Of a DNA stretch of 64,000 nucleotides, positions 8,980-17,042 are shown in pieces. Origin of the DNA: Isoptericola dokdonensis DS-3. Its GTDB lineage: Bacteria > Actinomycetota > Actinomycetes > Actinomycetales > Cellulomonadaceae. A model generated the notes under the pieces. The model had not been told where the DNA came from. It searched no databases and saw only the letters and a program-made list of their open reading frames with translations. Where the stretch lies: assembly GCF_001636295.1 (NCBI RefSeq), contig NZ_CP014209.1:1178001-1242000 (forward strand), read 5' to 3'. Position 1 is the first letter of the stretch. Each line of letters begins with the position of its first letter. A program made the translations under genes and the position numbers.

Positions 8980-10377
8980 TCAGGCCTTGGTGGCCTCGTC
9001 GGCCGAGTCGGCGGACTCGGGCGAGGAGTCGGCGGACTCCGCGGAGTCGACCGAGTCGGCGGACTCCTCGTCGGCGACGGCGGCAGCCTCCGCGGCGTCG
9101 TCCTCCTCGGAACCGATGAACTCCGACAGGTCGACGACGTTGCCCTCGCCGTCCTTGACGACGACGTCGCGCAGCGCGACGGCGAGCGACTTCGAGCGGG
9201 CGACCTCGCCGACCATGGCGGGGATCTGACCGGACTGGTCGAGCGAGGAGATGAACTCCTGCGGCTCCATGCCGTACTGGCGCGACGCCTGGACCAGGTA
9301 CTCGATGAGCTCGCCCTGGCCGACCTTGACCTCGAGCTTCTCGGCGAGGGTGTCGAGCAGGATCTGGTTCGTGATCGCCTTGGTGGCGTCCACGGTGACC
9401 TCGGCACGGTGCTCGTCGTCCTCCAGGCGACCCTCGGACTCGAGGTGACGGTGCACCTCGGCCTCGACGACGCCGGCCGGGACGGGGATCTCGACGGCCT
9501 CGAGCAGCTTCTCCAGCAGGGCGTCGCGGGCGGCGACGGCCTGGTCGGAGGTCTTGGCGGACGCGACCTGCTCGCGCAGGTCGGCCTCGAGCTCGGCGAG
9601 CGTGTCGAACTCCGACGCCATCTGCGCGAAGTCGTCGTCCGCCTCGGGCAGCTCGCGCTCCTTGACGGAGGTCGCGGTGACGGTGACCGACGACTCCTCG
9701 CCCTGGTGCTCGCCACCGGCGAGCTCGGTCGCGAAGGTGGTGGTCTCGCCGGCCGAGAGGCCGGTGAGCGCCTCGTCCAGACCGTCGAGCATGTTGCCCG
9801 AGCCGATCTGGTAGGAGACGCCGGAGACCGAGTCGATCTCCTCCTCGCCGATGACGGCCTTGAGGTCGATGACGACGTAGTCGCCCTCGACGGCCGGGCG
9901 GTCGACGCCCACGAGGGTGCCGAAGCGCTCGCGCAGGGCGTCGAGACGCTCGGTCACGTCGGCGTCGGAGACCTCCGTGGACTCCACGGTGAGCTCCAGG
10001 CCGGACAGCTCGGGCAGCTCGATCTCCGGGCGGATCTCGACCTCGGCGGTGAAGGTCAGCTGGCCCTCGCCCGCCTTGGCGGGGATCTCGGTGACCTCGA
10101 CCTCGGGCTGGCCCAGCGGACGCAGCGACTCGGCGGTGACGGCGTCGCGGTAGAAGCCGGACAGGCCGTCGTTGACGGCGTGCTCGACGACGGCGCCCCA
10201 GCCGACGCGCTGGTCGATGATGCGCGGCGGGACCTTGCCCTTGCGGAAGCCGGGGATGTTCACCTGCTCCGCGATGTGCTGGTAGGCGTGGTCGATGCTC
10301 GGCTTGAGCTCGTCGTACTCCACCTCGACGGTCAGCTTGACCTTGGTGGGATCCAGGGTCTCGACGGCGCTCTTCAC
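8980..10377 (-). CDS. tig: Trigger factor (ribosome-bound chaperone, PPIase)
   Basis: 465 aa. Binds the ribosome exit tunnel through the loop GFRKGK (residues 43-48), assists folding of nascent chains and has an FKBP-type prolyl isomerase domain (about 150-245, [15 protein letters not shown] onward). The chaperone helices follow. The start is a GTG giving [10 protein letters not shown], with GGAG 9 nt upstream. The last 40 residues form an unusual acidic Ser/Ala/Asp/Glu tail (repeats of ESADS) encoded by palindromic DNA. A 113-nt leader separates the gene from a good -10 hexamer. Upstream of clpP1P2, the usual actinobacterial order. Confidence 0.95.
   Translation of the reverse strand: MKSAVETLDPTKVKLTVEVEYDELKPSIDHAYQHIAEQVNIPGFRKGKVPPRIIDQRVGWGAVVEHAVNDGLSGFYRDAVTAESLRPLGQPEVEVTEIPAKAGEGQLTFTAEVEIRPEIELPELSGLELTVESTEVSDADVTERLDALRERFGTLVGVDRPAVEGDYVVIDLKAVIGEEEIDSVSGVSYQIGSGNMLDGLDEALTGLSAGETTTFATELAGGEHQGEESSVTVTATSVKERELPEADDDFAQMASEFDTLAELEADLREQVASAKTSDQAVAARDALLEKLLEAVEIPVPAGVVEAEVHRHLESEGRLEDDEHRAEVTVDATKAITNQILLDTLAEKLEVKVGQGELIEYLVQASRQYGMEPQEFISSLDQSGQIPAMVGEVARSKSLAVALRDVVVKDGEGNVVDLSEFIGSEEDDAAEAAAVADEESADSVDSAESADSSPESADSADEATKA
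9005..9066. repeat. Three palindromic units inside the tig 3' end
   Basis: GAGTCGGCGGACTC occurs at 9005, 9026 and 9053. Each copy is a 5-bp inverted repeat around GGCG. They encode the ESADS-type acidic tail of trigger factor. Confidence 0.8.
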
Positions 10378-10498
10378 TTCGATGTACTCCAACGTGTCGG
10401 GTGCGTGCGCGCGCGTCGTCCCGGCGGACCGGGGAGATGGTTGCGGCGCGTGATGCTGGGCAGGCCGCCGGTACGACAGGCGTACGGGCAACCCGTCG

Positions 10499-10504
10499 AT
10501 CATA
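10499..10504 (-). promoter_or_regulatory. Probable -10 hexamer of tig
   Basis: TATGAT on the minus strand, about 120 nt upstream of the tig start. The -35 region is poor. The remaining 10378-10585 gap shows nothing else I can interpret. Confidence 0.35.
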
Positions 10505-10585
10505 CGGCACCGGCCCGTGCGGCCGACAGGGCGCCGGCGGTGGGATGTGCCACTGCCCACGCCGTCCGGGCGGTCCGCCGCCGGG

Positions 10586-11224
10586 TCAGTCGCGGCGGCG
10601 GGGCCGGACCCGGGTGTGCGCCCGTTGCCCCTGCCTGCCGAACAGGCTGAGCAGCTCCACCGCGCCGTCGTCGGCGGGACCGAACCAGTGCGGCACGCGG
10701 GTGTCGAACTCGGCCGCCTCCCCCGGGCCCATCACGACGTCGTGATGACCGAGCACGAGACGCAGACGTCCGGACAGCACGTACAGCCACTCGTAGCCCT
10801 CGTGCGTGCGCGGGTCGGGCGCCGGGCGCGAGCCCGGCTCCAGCACGAGCTTGTACGCACCGATCTCGGTGGCTCCGGGCGTCAGCGCGATGCTGGTCAT
10901 GCCGTCCCCGGCGACCGGGCGCAGGTGGACGCGCGGGTCGCCGGTCGTGGGGGCGTCGACCAGGTCGTCGAGCGTGACGCCGTGCGCGCGGGCGAGCGGG
11001 AGCAGCAGCTCCAGGGTGGGGCGTCGCGACCCCGACTCCAGCCGCGACAGGGTGCTGACCGAGATGCCCGTGCGCTGCGAGACCTGCGCGAGCGTCAGAC
11101 CGGCGCCGGTGCGCAGGGTGCGCAGCCGTGCCCCGACCGTGCCGAGCGCGGCAGCGAGCTCGTCGCGCCCGTCGTCCGCCGCGGCGTCGGGCGCGTCGCC
11201 CGTGGGCCTGGTGTCGTCCGCCAT
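10586..11224 (-). CDS. XRE-family regulator with C-terminal cupin
   Basis: 212 aa. The N-terminal helix-turn-helix (about 22-75) reads LRTLRTGAGLTLAQVSQRTG then ISVSTLSRLESGSRRPTL. The C-terminal part (about 110-195) is a cupin barrel with EGYEWLYVLSGRLRLVLG and MGPGEAAEFDTRVPHWFG. This architecture belongs to small-molecule-sensing repressors. The start ATG 11224 is preferred over an in-frame start at 11248, which lies inside the shared operator. Divergent from the flavoprotein gene at 11290 with a 65-bp gap holding a perfect dyad, so it very likely controls both. Confidence 0.9.
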   Translation of the reverse strand: MADDTRPTGDAPDAAADDGRDELAAALGTVGARLRTLRTGAGLTLAQVSQRTGISVSTLSRLESGSRRPTLELLLPLARAHGVTLDDLVDAPTTGDPRVHLRPVAGDGMTSIALTPGATEIGAYKLVLEPGSRPAPDPRTHEGYEWLYVLSGRLRLVLGHHDVVMGPGEAAEFDTRVPHWFGPADDGAVELLSLFGRQGQRAHTRVRPRRRD

Positions 11225-11242
11225 GAGCCCATCTTGCCAGAA

Positions 11243-11260
11243 CGGCAACGGACGTTGCCG
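11243..11260. promoter_or_regulatory. Perfect operator between the XRE-cupin and flavoprotein genes
   Basis: CGGCAACG-GA-CGTTGCCG is an 8-bp perfect inverted repeat with a 2-bp centre, midway in the 65-bp divergent gap. Size, symmetry and position fit an XRE-dimer operator. Confidence 0.7.
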
Positions 11261-11289
11261 ATGACCGTTCGCGAAGGCAGGCTCGGACC

Positions 11290-12243
11290 ATGACCGAGAA
11301 CCTCGAACCCCGCCACGACGTCGTCGTGGTCGGCGGCGGTGCCGCCGGCCTGTCCGGAGCCCTCACCCTGGCCCGCGCACGCTGGCGCACCCTCGTCGTC
11401 GACGCCGGCGAGCCGCGCAACGCCCCCGCCGGCGCGGTGCACGGCCTCCTCGGCCGCGAGGGCACCGCCCCGGCCGACCTGCTCGCCACCGGCCGCGCGG
11501 AGGTGCGCGCCGTCGGTGGGCACCTCGTCGCCGGGCGCGTGGCCGACGCCGTCCGCGACGACGACCCGACCCACCCGTTCCGCGTGACGCTCGCCGACGG
11601 CCGCGAGACCCGGGCCCGGCGCGTGCTGATGGCCACCGGTCTCGTGGACGAGCTCCCGGCCGTCCCCGGACTCGCGGAGCGCTGGGGCCGCGACGTCCTG
11701 CACTGCCCGTTCTGCCACGGCTACGAGGTGCGCGACCAGCGCCTCGGCGTGCTCGCGACCGGCCCGCACGCGGTCCGCCAGGCGCTGCTGTTCCGGCAGT
11801 GGAGCCCGCACGTCACCCTGCTCACGCACACCGCCGGGGCCGTCGCCGCCGAGGACGCCGCCCGGCTCGCCCACCGGGGCGTCGAGGTCCGCGGCGGCGA
11901 GGTGGCGCGGCTCGACGTCGTCGACGACCGCCTGACCGGCGTCGTGCTGGCCGACGGGTCGCGGGTCGACCTCGACGCCGTCGTCGTCGGCACCACGGTG
12001 CGCGTGCGCACCGACGGGCTCGCCGGGCTGGGCCTCCAGGTCGCACCCCACCCGTCCGGCATGGGCGAGCACGTCGTCGCGGACCCCACGGGGCGAACGT
12101 CCGTGCCGGGCGTCTGGGTGGCGGGCAACGTGGCGAACCTCGCCGCACAGGTGGGCAACGCCGCGGCCGAGGGCGCCTGGGCCGCCGCCCAGCTCACCAT
12201 GGACCTCATCGAGGAGGACTCCGCCGTCCCGGCCGCGCGGTGA
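11290..12243 (+). CDS. Thioredoxin-reductase-like FAD/NAD(P)H oxidoreductase
   Basis: 317 aa with an N-terminal FAD-binding motif VVVVGGGAAGLSGALTLARA, a dithiol CPFC at about residues 139-142 (thioredoxin reductase has CAT/VC) followed by HGYE, and the C-terminal FAD motif VPGVWVAGNVANLAAQVGNA. The central NAD(P) Rossmann motif is degraded (RLGVLATGPHAVRQALLF), so use of NADPH is uncertain. The family includes low-molecular-weight disulfide reductases and natural-product dithiol oxidases. There is no thioredoxin gene beside it. Probably controlled by the divergent XRE-cupin regulator. Confidence 0.85.
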   Translation: MTENLEPRHDVVVVGGGAAGLSGALTLARARWRTLVVDAGEPRNAPAGAVHGLLGREGTAPADLLATGRAEVRAVGGHLVAGRVADAVRDDDPTHPFRVTLADGRETRARRVLMATGLVDELPAVPGLAERWGRDVLHCPFCHGYEVRDQRLGVLATGPHAVRQALLFRQWSPHVTLLTHTAGAVAAEDAARLAHRGVEVRGGEVARLDVVDDRLTGVVLADGSRVDLDAVVVGTTVRVRTDGLAGLGLQVAPHPSGMGEHVVADPTGRTSVPGVWVAGNVANLAAQVGNAAAEGAWAAAQLTMDLIEEDSAVPAAR

Positions 12244-12255
12244 CCGGCGCGAGCC

Positions 12256-12807
12256 TCAGTAGCCGCCTGTGGAGAGCGCCGCGAGGCCGAGGACGAAGAG
12301 CAGGAGGGTCCCGGCCCCCACCCAGCCGAGCACGATGCCGGCGATCGCGATCCCGCGACCGTCCTGCGGGGCCTCGGCGGGGGCACGGCGGATCTGGGCC
12401 AGGGCCACGTACCCGAAGATCAGCGCGAGGATGCTGCCCGCCCAGTACAGCCACAGGATGCCCAGGATCAGCGAGGTGATCGCCAGGCCGTTGGTCCGCC
12501 GGACCGGGTACGCCCCGTACGGGGACGGCTGGGCGTACGGCTGCTGGGCGTACGGCTCCTGCGGGTACTGCCCCGGTATCGGCACCGGGGCGCCAGGCAG
12601 AGCAGCGGCCTGCGGGTAGGGCGGGGCGTTCGGGGCCGTGGGCGGCGCGTACGGCGCCGGAGCGGGCGGGCTCACCGGGGTGTCCGTGGACGACCGCGGG
12701 CCCTCGGCCGGGGTGCCGGTCGAGTACGGCGCCGGGAGGGGCTGCGTCCCCTGGTCCTGCGGGTGGCCCGCCGACGGCGGGGCGTACGGGTCGTTCGGGT
12801 CGCTCAC
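12256..12807 (-). CDS. DUF4190-type small membrane protein with Pro/Tyr-rich N-terminus
   Basis: 183 aa. The first 100 residues are rich in Pro, Tyr, Ala and Gln (repeats of AQQPYAQPSPYG type) and probably disordered in the cytoplasm. Two hydrophobic segments follow, LAITSLILGILWLYWAGSIL and GIAIAGIVLGWVGAGTLLLF, flanking ALAQIRRAPAEAPQDGRG, the typical DUF4190 layout. GTG 12807 has GGAG 5 nt upstream. Function unknown. Convergent with the flavoprotein gene, 12 nt apart. Confidence 0.82.
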   Translation of the reverse strand: MSDPNDPYAPPSAGHPQDQGTQPLPAPYSTGTPAEGPRSSTDTPVSPPAPAPYAPPTAPNAPPYPQAAALPGAPVPIPGQYPQEPYAQQPYAQPSPYGAYPVRRTNGLAITSLILGILWLYWAGSILALIFGYVALAQIRRAPAEAPQDGRGIAIAGIVLGWVGAGTLLLFVLGLAALSTGGY

Positions 12808-12856
12808 GGGTGCTCCGGTCCGGGTCGAGGCGGTTCCCCGCGAGCCTATCGGCAGG

Positions 12857-13855
12857 TCACGACACCGAGGAGGGCTGCAGCCCAGGTTCATCCGGTGCCG
12901 CGACGGTGAGCACCACCCCGGCGACCGCGGGGTGCGCGACGACCTGCCGCTCGATCGCGTCGAGGCGCCGCCCCACGGACGACTCGACGTCGTCGCCCGT
13001 GAGGTCGACGGCGGCCACGAGGTACACCGACCGCGGCCCGACGAACTCCAGGCGCAGGTAGGTGACACGGTCGACGTCGGGCAGGGCGAGCAGGCTCGTC
13101 AGCGCGGCGTCCCGGACCTCGGGCCGCGTCACCTCACCGACGAGGAACCGGCGGTTGCGGTCGATGAGGACGACGGCGACGACGCCGAGCAGGAGGCCGA
13201 TGACGATCGACCCCACGGCGTCGGGCACGGCCGACCCGGTGAGCTGGTGGGCGAGCACGCCCGCGAAGGCCACGACGAGCCCGATCAGGGCCGCGGCGTC
13301 CTCGGCCACGACGGCGCGCAGCGTCGGGTCGGAGGTGCCGACGACGTGGTCGAGGACGTCCTGGCGGGACTCCCGCGCCCCGGCGCGCGCCTGCCGCACC
13401 GCCTGCAGGAACGAGACGCCCTCCAGCACGAACGCGACGCCCAGCACCGCGTACGCGATCCCGAGGTTCTCCGCCGGCTCCGGGTGCACCAGCTCCTGGA
13501 TGCCGTGCACCACGGACACGCCCGCGCCGACGGCGAACAGCCCGATCGCCGCGAACATCGACCAGACGTAGGCCTCGCGCCCGTGGCCGAGAGGGTGGTC
13601 CCGGTCCGCCGGGCGGCGGGCGCGCCTGCCGGCGATCAGCAGGAACACCTCGTTGCCGGCGTCGGCCCACGAGTGCACCGCCTCGGCGAGCATCGACGCC
13701 GACCCGGTGACGACAGCCGCTGCCGTCTTCGCCACGGCGATGAGCAGGTTGGCGACGAACGCGACCACGACGGTCAGCGTGCTCTCCCCGCCCTGCTCGC
13801 TCTCGACGACACGGGCGCTCTTCGGCCCCTCGACGGCCTGCGACGATTCCGGCAT
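12857..13855 (-). CDS. Cation diffusion facilitator (CDF) metal exporter
   Basis: 332 aa with about six transmembrane helices and a C-terminal cytoplasmic ferredoxin-like domain (DVDRVTYLRLEFVGPRSVYL). The TM2 metal-site motif is visible as HSWADAGNEVFLL, and the paired TM5 site as DPTLRAVVAEDAAALIGL. CDF proteins export Zn, Mn, Fe or Co by proton antiport; the substrate cannot be read from sequence alone. The short EGVSFLQAVRQARAG segment resembles the subgroup with a cytoplasmic loop of this type. It precedes the DUF4190 gene on the same strand with a 49-nt gap. Confidence 0.9.
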   Translation of the reverse strand: MPESSQAVEGPKSARVVESEQGGESTLTVVVAFVANLLIAVAKTAAAVVTGSASMLAEAVHSWADAGNEVFLLIAGRRARRPADRDHPLGHGREAYVWSMFAAIGLFAVGAGVSVVHGIQELVHPEPAENLGIAYAVLGVAFVLEGVSFLQAVRQARAGARESRQDVLDHVVGTSDPTLRAVVAEDAAALIGLVVAFAGVLAHQLTGSAVPDAVGSIVIGLLLGVVAVVLIDRNRRFLVGEVTRPEVRDAALTSLLALPDVDRVTYLRLEFVGPRSVYLVAAVDLTGDDVESSVGRRLDAIERQVVAHPAVAGVVLTVAAPDEPGLQPSSVS

Positions 13856-13897
13856 GGAGCCGGTCTACCAGCGACGACGGCGTCGCGCACGGGCGGG

Positions 13898-14458
13898 CTA
13901 CCGCACGGGCCGGTAGCGCTGGGCGACCACGCCCGACCGGAGCTCGTGGCGATCCACCAGCTCGAGCCGGACGCGCTCGTGCAGACCTGCGAGCAACGTG
14001 GGGCCGTGCCCGGCGAGGACCGGCTGCACGAGGAACACGTACTCGTCGATCAGCCCCAGGTCCGCGAGCGCCAGGGGAAGGGTGACGCCACCCACGGAGA
14101 GGTACTCCCCCGGCTCCTCCTTGAGCCGCCGGACGGCCTCCCCCAGGTCACCGCGCACCAGCTCGGCGTTCCAGTCGACGTCGTCCAGCGTGCTCGACAC
14201 GACGTACTTCTTCTTCGGGTCGAGGGCCTCGGCGAAGGGGGTCTCCCACTCGCCCATCCAGTCGGGCCACGTGCCCGTGGCCGGCCGCCGCCACGCCGCC
14301 TCCATCATCTCGTAGGTCACCCGGCCGAACAGGACGGCGCCGGCCTCCTCCATCTCCTGCGTCCAGTACCGCATCGACTCCTCGTCGGGCGGGAGCCCGG
14401 CCTCGTGGTGGCAGCAGCCGTCGAGCGTGACGTTGATCGAGTAGCGAAGCGGTCTCAT
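13898..14458 (-). CDS. RibD C-terminal / dihydrofolate-reductase-like protein
   Basis: 186 aa with the DHFR-like fold found in the RibD C-terminal domain family: N-terminal RPLRYSINVTLDGCCHHEAG, the NADPH-binding AGAVLFGRVTYEMMEAAW, KKKYVVSSTL and the late LIDEYVFLVQPVLAGHGPTL. These stand-alone proteins are common in actinobacteria, and their substrate is usually unknown. The ATG at 14458 has GGGAG about 10 nt upstream. It is divergent from the carotenoid operon. Confidence 0.85.
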   Translation of the reverse strand: MRPLRYSINVTLDGCCHHEAGLPPDEESMRYWTQEMEEAGAVLFGRVTYEMMEAAWRRPATGTWPDWMGEWETPFAEALDPKKKYVVSSTLDDVDWNAELVRGDLGEAVRRLKEEPGEYLSVGGVTLPLALADLGLIDEYVFLVQPVLAGHGPTLLAGLHERVRLELVDRHELRSGVVAQRYRPVR

Positions 14459-14580
14459 CTTCCAGGTCTCCCTCGACGTGCGGGCGTTCTCACCGGACCG
14501 TGGAGGAGACCGTCGTCGACGCCGGTTCTCATCGGCGTCCGGGCAGGTGGAGTCGCCGCACCGACCAGTAGGGTGAGCCC

Positions 14581-15366
14581 GTGCCCCGTGAACGCCCCGC
14601 TGCCGCCGGTCCCGTCGAGGTGCGCGGAGCGCGTCTCGCCGACGAGTTCGACCGCGCCGCCGACCGTTACGACCTGCTGACCCGGCTCAACCCCGGCTAC
14701 CTCCGCGCCCTGAGCACCGCGGCGGGCGAGCTGGTCTCGCGGCTGCGGCGGCGCGGTGGCGACGGGCCGCTCGTCCTGTGGGACCTCGGCTGCGGCTCGG
14801 GGCTGTCCACGCGGGCCCTCGTCGACGCAGCGGGCGAGGACGCCCGCATCGTCGGGGTGGACGCGTCCGCCGGGATGCTCGGCCGCGCCGAGGTCAAGTC
14901 CTGGCCCGACGGCGTGGCGTTCGTGCAGGCCTTCGCCCAGGACCTGCCCGAGGTGGCGCGCGAGCACGGGCATCGCGACGCGGACGGCGTGTTCGCCGCG
15001 TACCTGCTGCGCAACGTCCCCGAGGGGCAGCGCGACGAGGTCGTGGCCGCGATCCGCGACCAGGTGCGGCCCGGCGGGTGGATCGCCCTGCAGGACTACC
15101 ACGTCAAGGACCGCCGGGTGGCCACGGCCGTGTGGTCCGCCGTCTGCTGGGGTGTCGTCATGCCGTTGTCGGCCGTCGTGCGGGGCAACCCGGCGATCTA
15201 CCGCTACCTGTGGCGCAGCGTCGTCGACAACGACAGCACCACCCAGCTCCAGGCCCGCCTCGAGCGGGCGGGCTTCACCGACATCACCTGGCACACCGGC
15301 ACCGGCTGGCAGCGCGGGATCCTGCACACCGTCCTGGCGCGGCGACCCGACGCCGACGCGGCATGA
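14581..15366 (+). CDS. SAM-dependent methyltransferase, CrtT-like
   Basis: 261-aa class I methyltransferase with SAM-binding motif I VLWDLGCGSGLSTRALVDAA, motif II RIVGVDASAGMLGRAE and RNVPEGQRDEVVAAI. It opens a tight operon with a CrtU-like enzyme and a P450. In Streptomyces carotenoid clusters a methyltransferase called CrtT sits beside crtU and crtY, so the same role is inferred; its exact reaction is not settled. GTG 14581 is preceded by TAGGGT six nt upstream, suggesting a leaderless transcript. The stop overlaps the next start (ATGA). Confidence 0.78.
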   Translation: MPRERPAAAGPVEVRGARLADEFDRAADRYDLLTRLNPGYLRALSTAAGELVSRLRRRGGDGPLVLWDLGCGSGLSTRALVDAAGEDARIVGVDASAGMLGRAEVKSWPDGVAFVQAFAQDLPEVAREHGHRDADGVFAAYLLRNVPEGQRDEVVAAIRDQVRPGGWIALQDYHVKDRRVATAVWSAVCWGVVMPLSAVVRGNPAIYRYLWRSVVDNDSTTQLQARLERAGFTDITWHTGTGWQRGILHTVLARRPDADAA

Positions 15367-17042
15367 GCCGGCCCGTCCCGCCGGGCCGTGACCGCGGCGC
15401 CGTCCTCCACCCGGCCGCACCCGGTGCCGAGCGCGTCCGCGACGGCGAGCACGTCGTCGTCGTCGGGGGCGGCATCGCCGGCCTCGCCGCGGCGACGATC
15501 CTCGCGGAGCGCGGGGTGCGCGTGACGCTGCTGGAGGCGTGCGACCAGCTCGGCGGCCGGGTCCGCGCCTGGCCGGTCGAGGCCCCCGCCGAGGACGCGG
15601 ACGACGCGGCCGACGACGGCGCCCGCACCGGCAGGACGATGAGTCGCGGCTTCCACGCCTTCTTCCGGCAGTACTACACGCTGCGCGCGCTGCTGCGTCG
15701 CGCCGACCCGGAGCTCGCCCACCTGGTCCCGGTGCCCGACTACCCCTTGCGCCGCGGCGACGGGCTCACCGACAGCTTCGCGGCGCTGCCGCTGACCCCG
15801 CCGGTCAACCTCGTGGCGTTCGTCGTGCGCAGCCCGACCTTCCCGGTCTCCGCCCTGCCCCAGGTGCACCTGCCCAGCGCTCTCGAGCTGGTCTCGGTCT
15901 CCTACCCCGAGAGCCACGAGCGCTACGACGGCGAGTCCGCGCAGGACTTCCTCGACCGGCTGCGCTTTCCCGAGGGCGCTCGGCACCTCGCCCTGGAGGT
16001 CTTCGCCCGGTCGTTCTTCGCGCACCCGACCGACTTCGGTGCCGGCGAGCTGGTCGGCATGTTCCACACCTACTTCGCGGGGTCGTCGGAGGGTCTGCTC
16101 TTCGACGTCCCCGACGACGACTACGACACCGCCCTGTGGGCCCCCCTGGGCCGGTACCTCGGCGACCTCGGGGTGGACGTGCGCACCGGCACGCGGGCGG
16201 AGTCGCTCGCGCAGGACGAGGACGGGTCGTGGCGGGTGCGGACCGCGTCCGGGGAGCTCACCGCGGACGCCGTCGTGGTCGCCACCGACCCGCGCGTCGC
16301 GCGCGAGCTGCTGGCGCCTCTCGCGGACGAGCGCCCCGGCACGGCCGGACCCGAGCGCGAGGACTGGCACCGGCGGGTCGCCGCGGGGCGCAACGCGCCG
16401 CCGTTCGCCGTGCTGCGGCTGTGGCTGGACGGTCCGGTCGCACCGGAACGAGAGGCCTTCCTGGGTACCAGCGGCTACGACCTGCTCGACAACGTCACCG
16501 TCCTCGAGCGCTTCGAGCAGGGGGCGGCCGACTGGGCTCGCGAGCACGGCGGCTCGGTCGTGGAGCTGCACGGCTACGCCGTCGACCCGGAGCGGGACCC
16601 CGACCTCGCCGGGGACGGGCCGCGCGGGCTGGACGCGCAGCGGCTGCGCTCCCGGCTCCTCGACGCCCTCCACGAGGTCTACCCCGAGACCCGCGGACGC
16701 CGGGTGGTCCACGAGGAGCTGCTCGTCGAGGACGACTGCGGCCTGGTGGGCACGGGCCCGTGGCGCGACCGGCTGACCGTCGACACCCCGTACCCGGGCC
16801 TGGCGCTGGCCGGGGACGGCCTGCGGGTCGACTGGCCGATCGCCCTCATGGAGCGCGCCGCGGTGACGGGTGTGCTCGCGGCCAACCACCTGCTCCAGGG
16901 GTGGGGGGTGCGCGGCGAGGACGTCTGGACCGTCCCGCTGCAGGGCGTGCTCAAGCGCCGGCCGGACCTGTCGGTGGCGCGCGCCGCCGTCGCCCGGACC
17001 GCGCGGTCCGCGCGCGCTCGCGTCCCCCTCGGCCGGCGATGA
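15363..17042 (+). CDS. crtU: CrtU-like carotene desaturase/methyltransferase (isorenieratene synthase type)
   Basis: 559-aa FAD-dependent amine-oxidase-fold protein. The dinucleotide motif HVVVVGGGIAGLAAATILAE lies near residue 30, followed by CDQLGGRVRAW, and the FAD C-terminal motif LALAGDGLRVDWPIALMERA. The signature SRGFHAFFRQYYTLRALLRR and the tail WGVRGEDVWTVPLQG match what I know of CrtU, which converts the beta-ionone rings of beta-carotene into aromatic rings with a methyl shift. The alternative is another phytoene-desaturase relative. ATGA overlap with the methyltransferase, and the same overlap with the P450. Confidence 0.82.
   Translation: MSRPVPPGRDRGAVLHPAAPGAERVRDGEHVVVVGGGIAGLAAATILAERGVRVTLLEACDQLGGRVRAWPVEAPAEDADDAADDGARTGRTMSRGFHAFFRQYYTLRALLRRADPELAHLVPVPDYPLRRGDGLTDSFAALPLTPPVNLVAFVVRSPTFPVSALPQVHLPSALELVSVSYPESHERYDGESAQDFLDRLRFPEGARHLALEVFARSFFAHPTDFGAGELVGMFHTYFAGSSEGLLFDVPDDDYDTALWAPLGRYLGDLGVDVRTGTRAESLAQDEDGSWRVRTASGELTADAVVVATDPRVARELLAPLADERPGTAGPEREDWHRRVAAGRNAPPFAVLRLWLDGPVAPEREAFLGTSGYDLLDNVTVLERFEQGAADWAREHGGSVVELHGYAVDPERDPDLAGDGPRGLDAQRLRSRLLDALHEVYPETRGRRVVHEELLVEDDCGLVGTGPWRDRLTVDTPYPGLALAGDGLRVDWPIALMERAAVTGVLAANHLLQGWGVRGEDVWTVPLQGVLKRRPDLSVARAAVARTARSARARVPLGRR

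Noticed and set aside
8805..9716. Upstream extension of clpP1 into tig
   Set aside because: The frame is open but antisense-like in composition; ClpP1 begins at 8804 with a proper ribosome site after the tig terminator.
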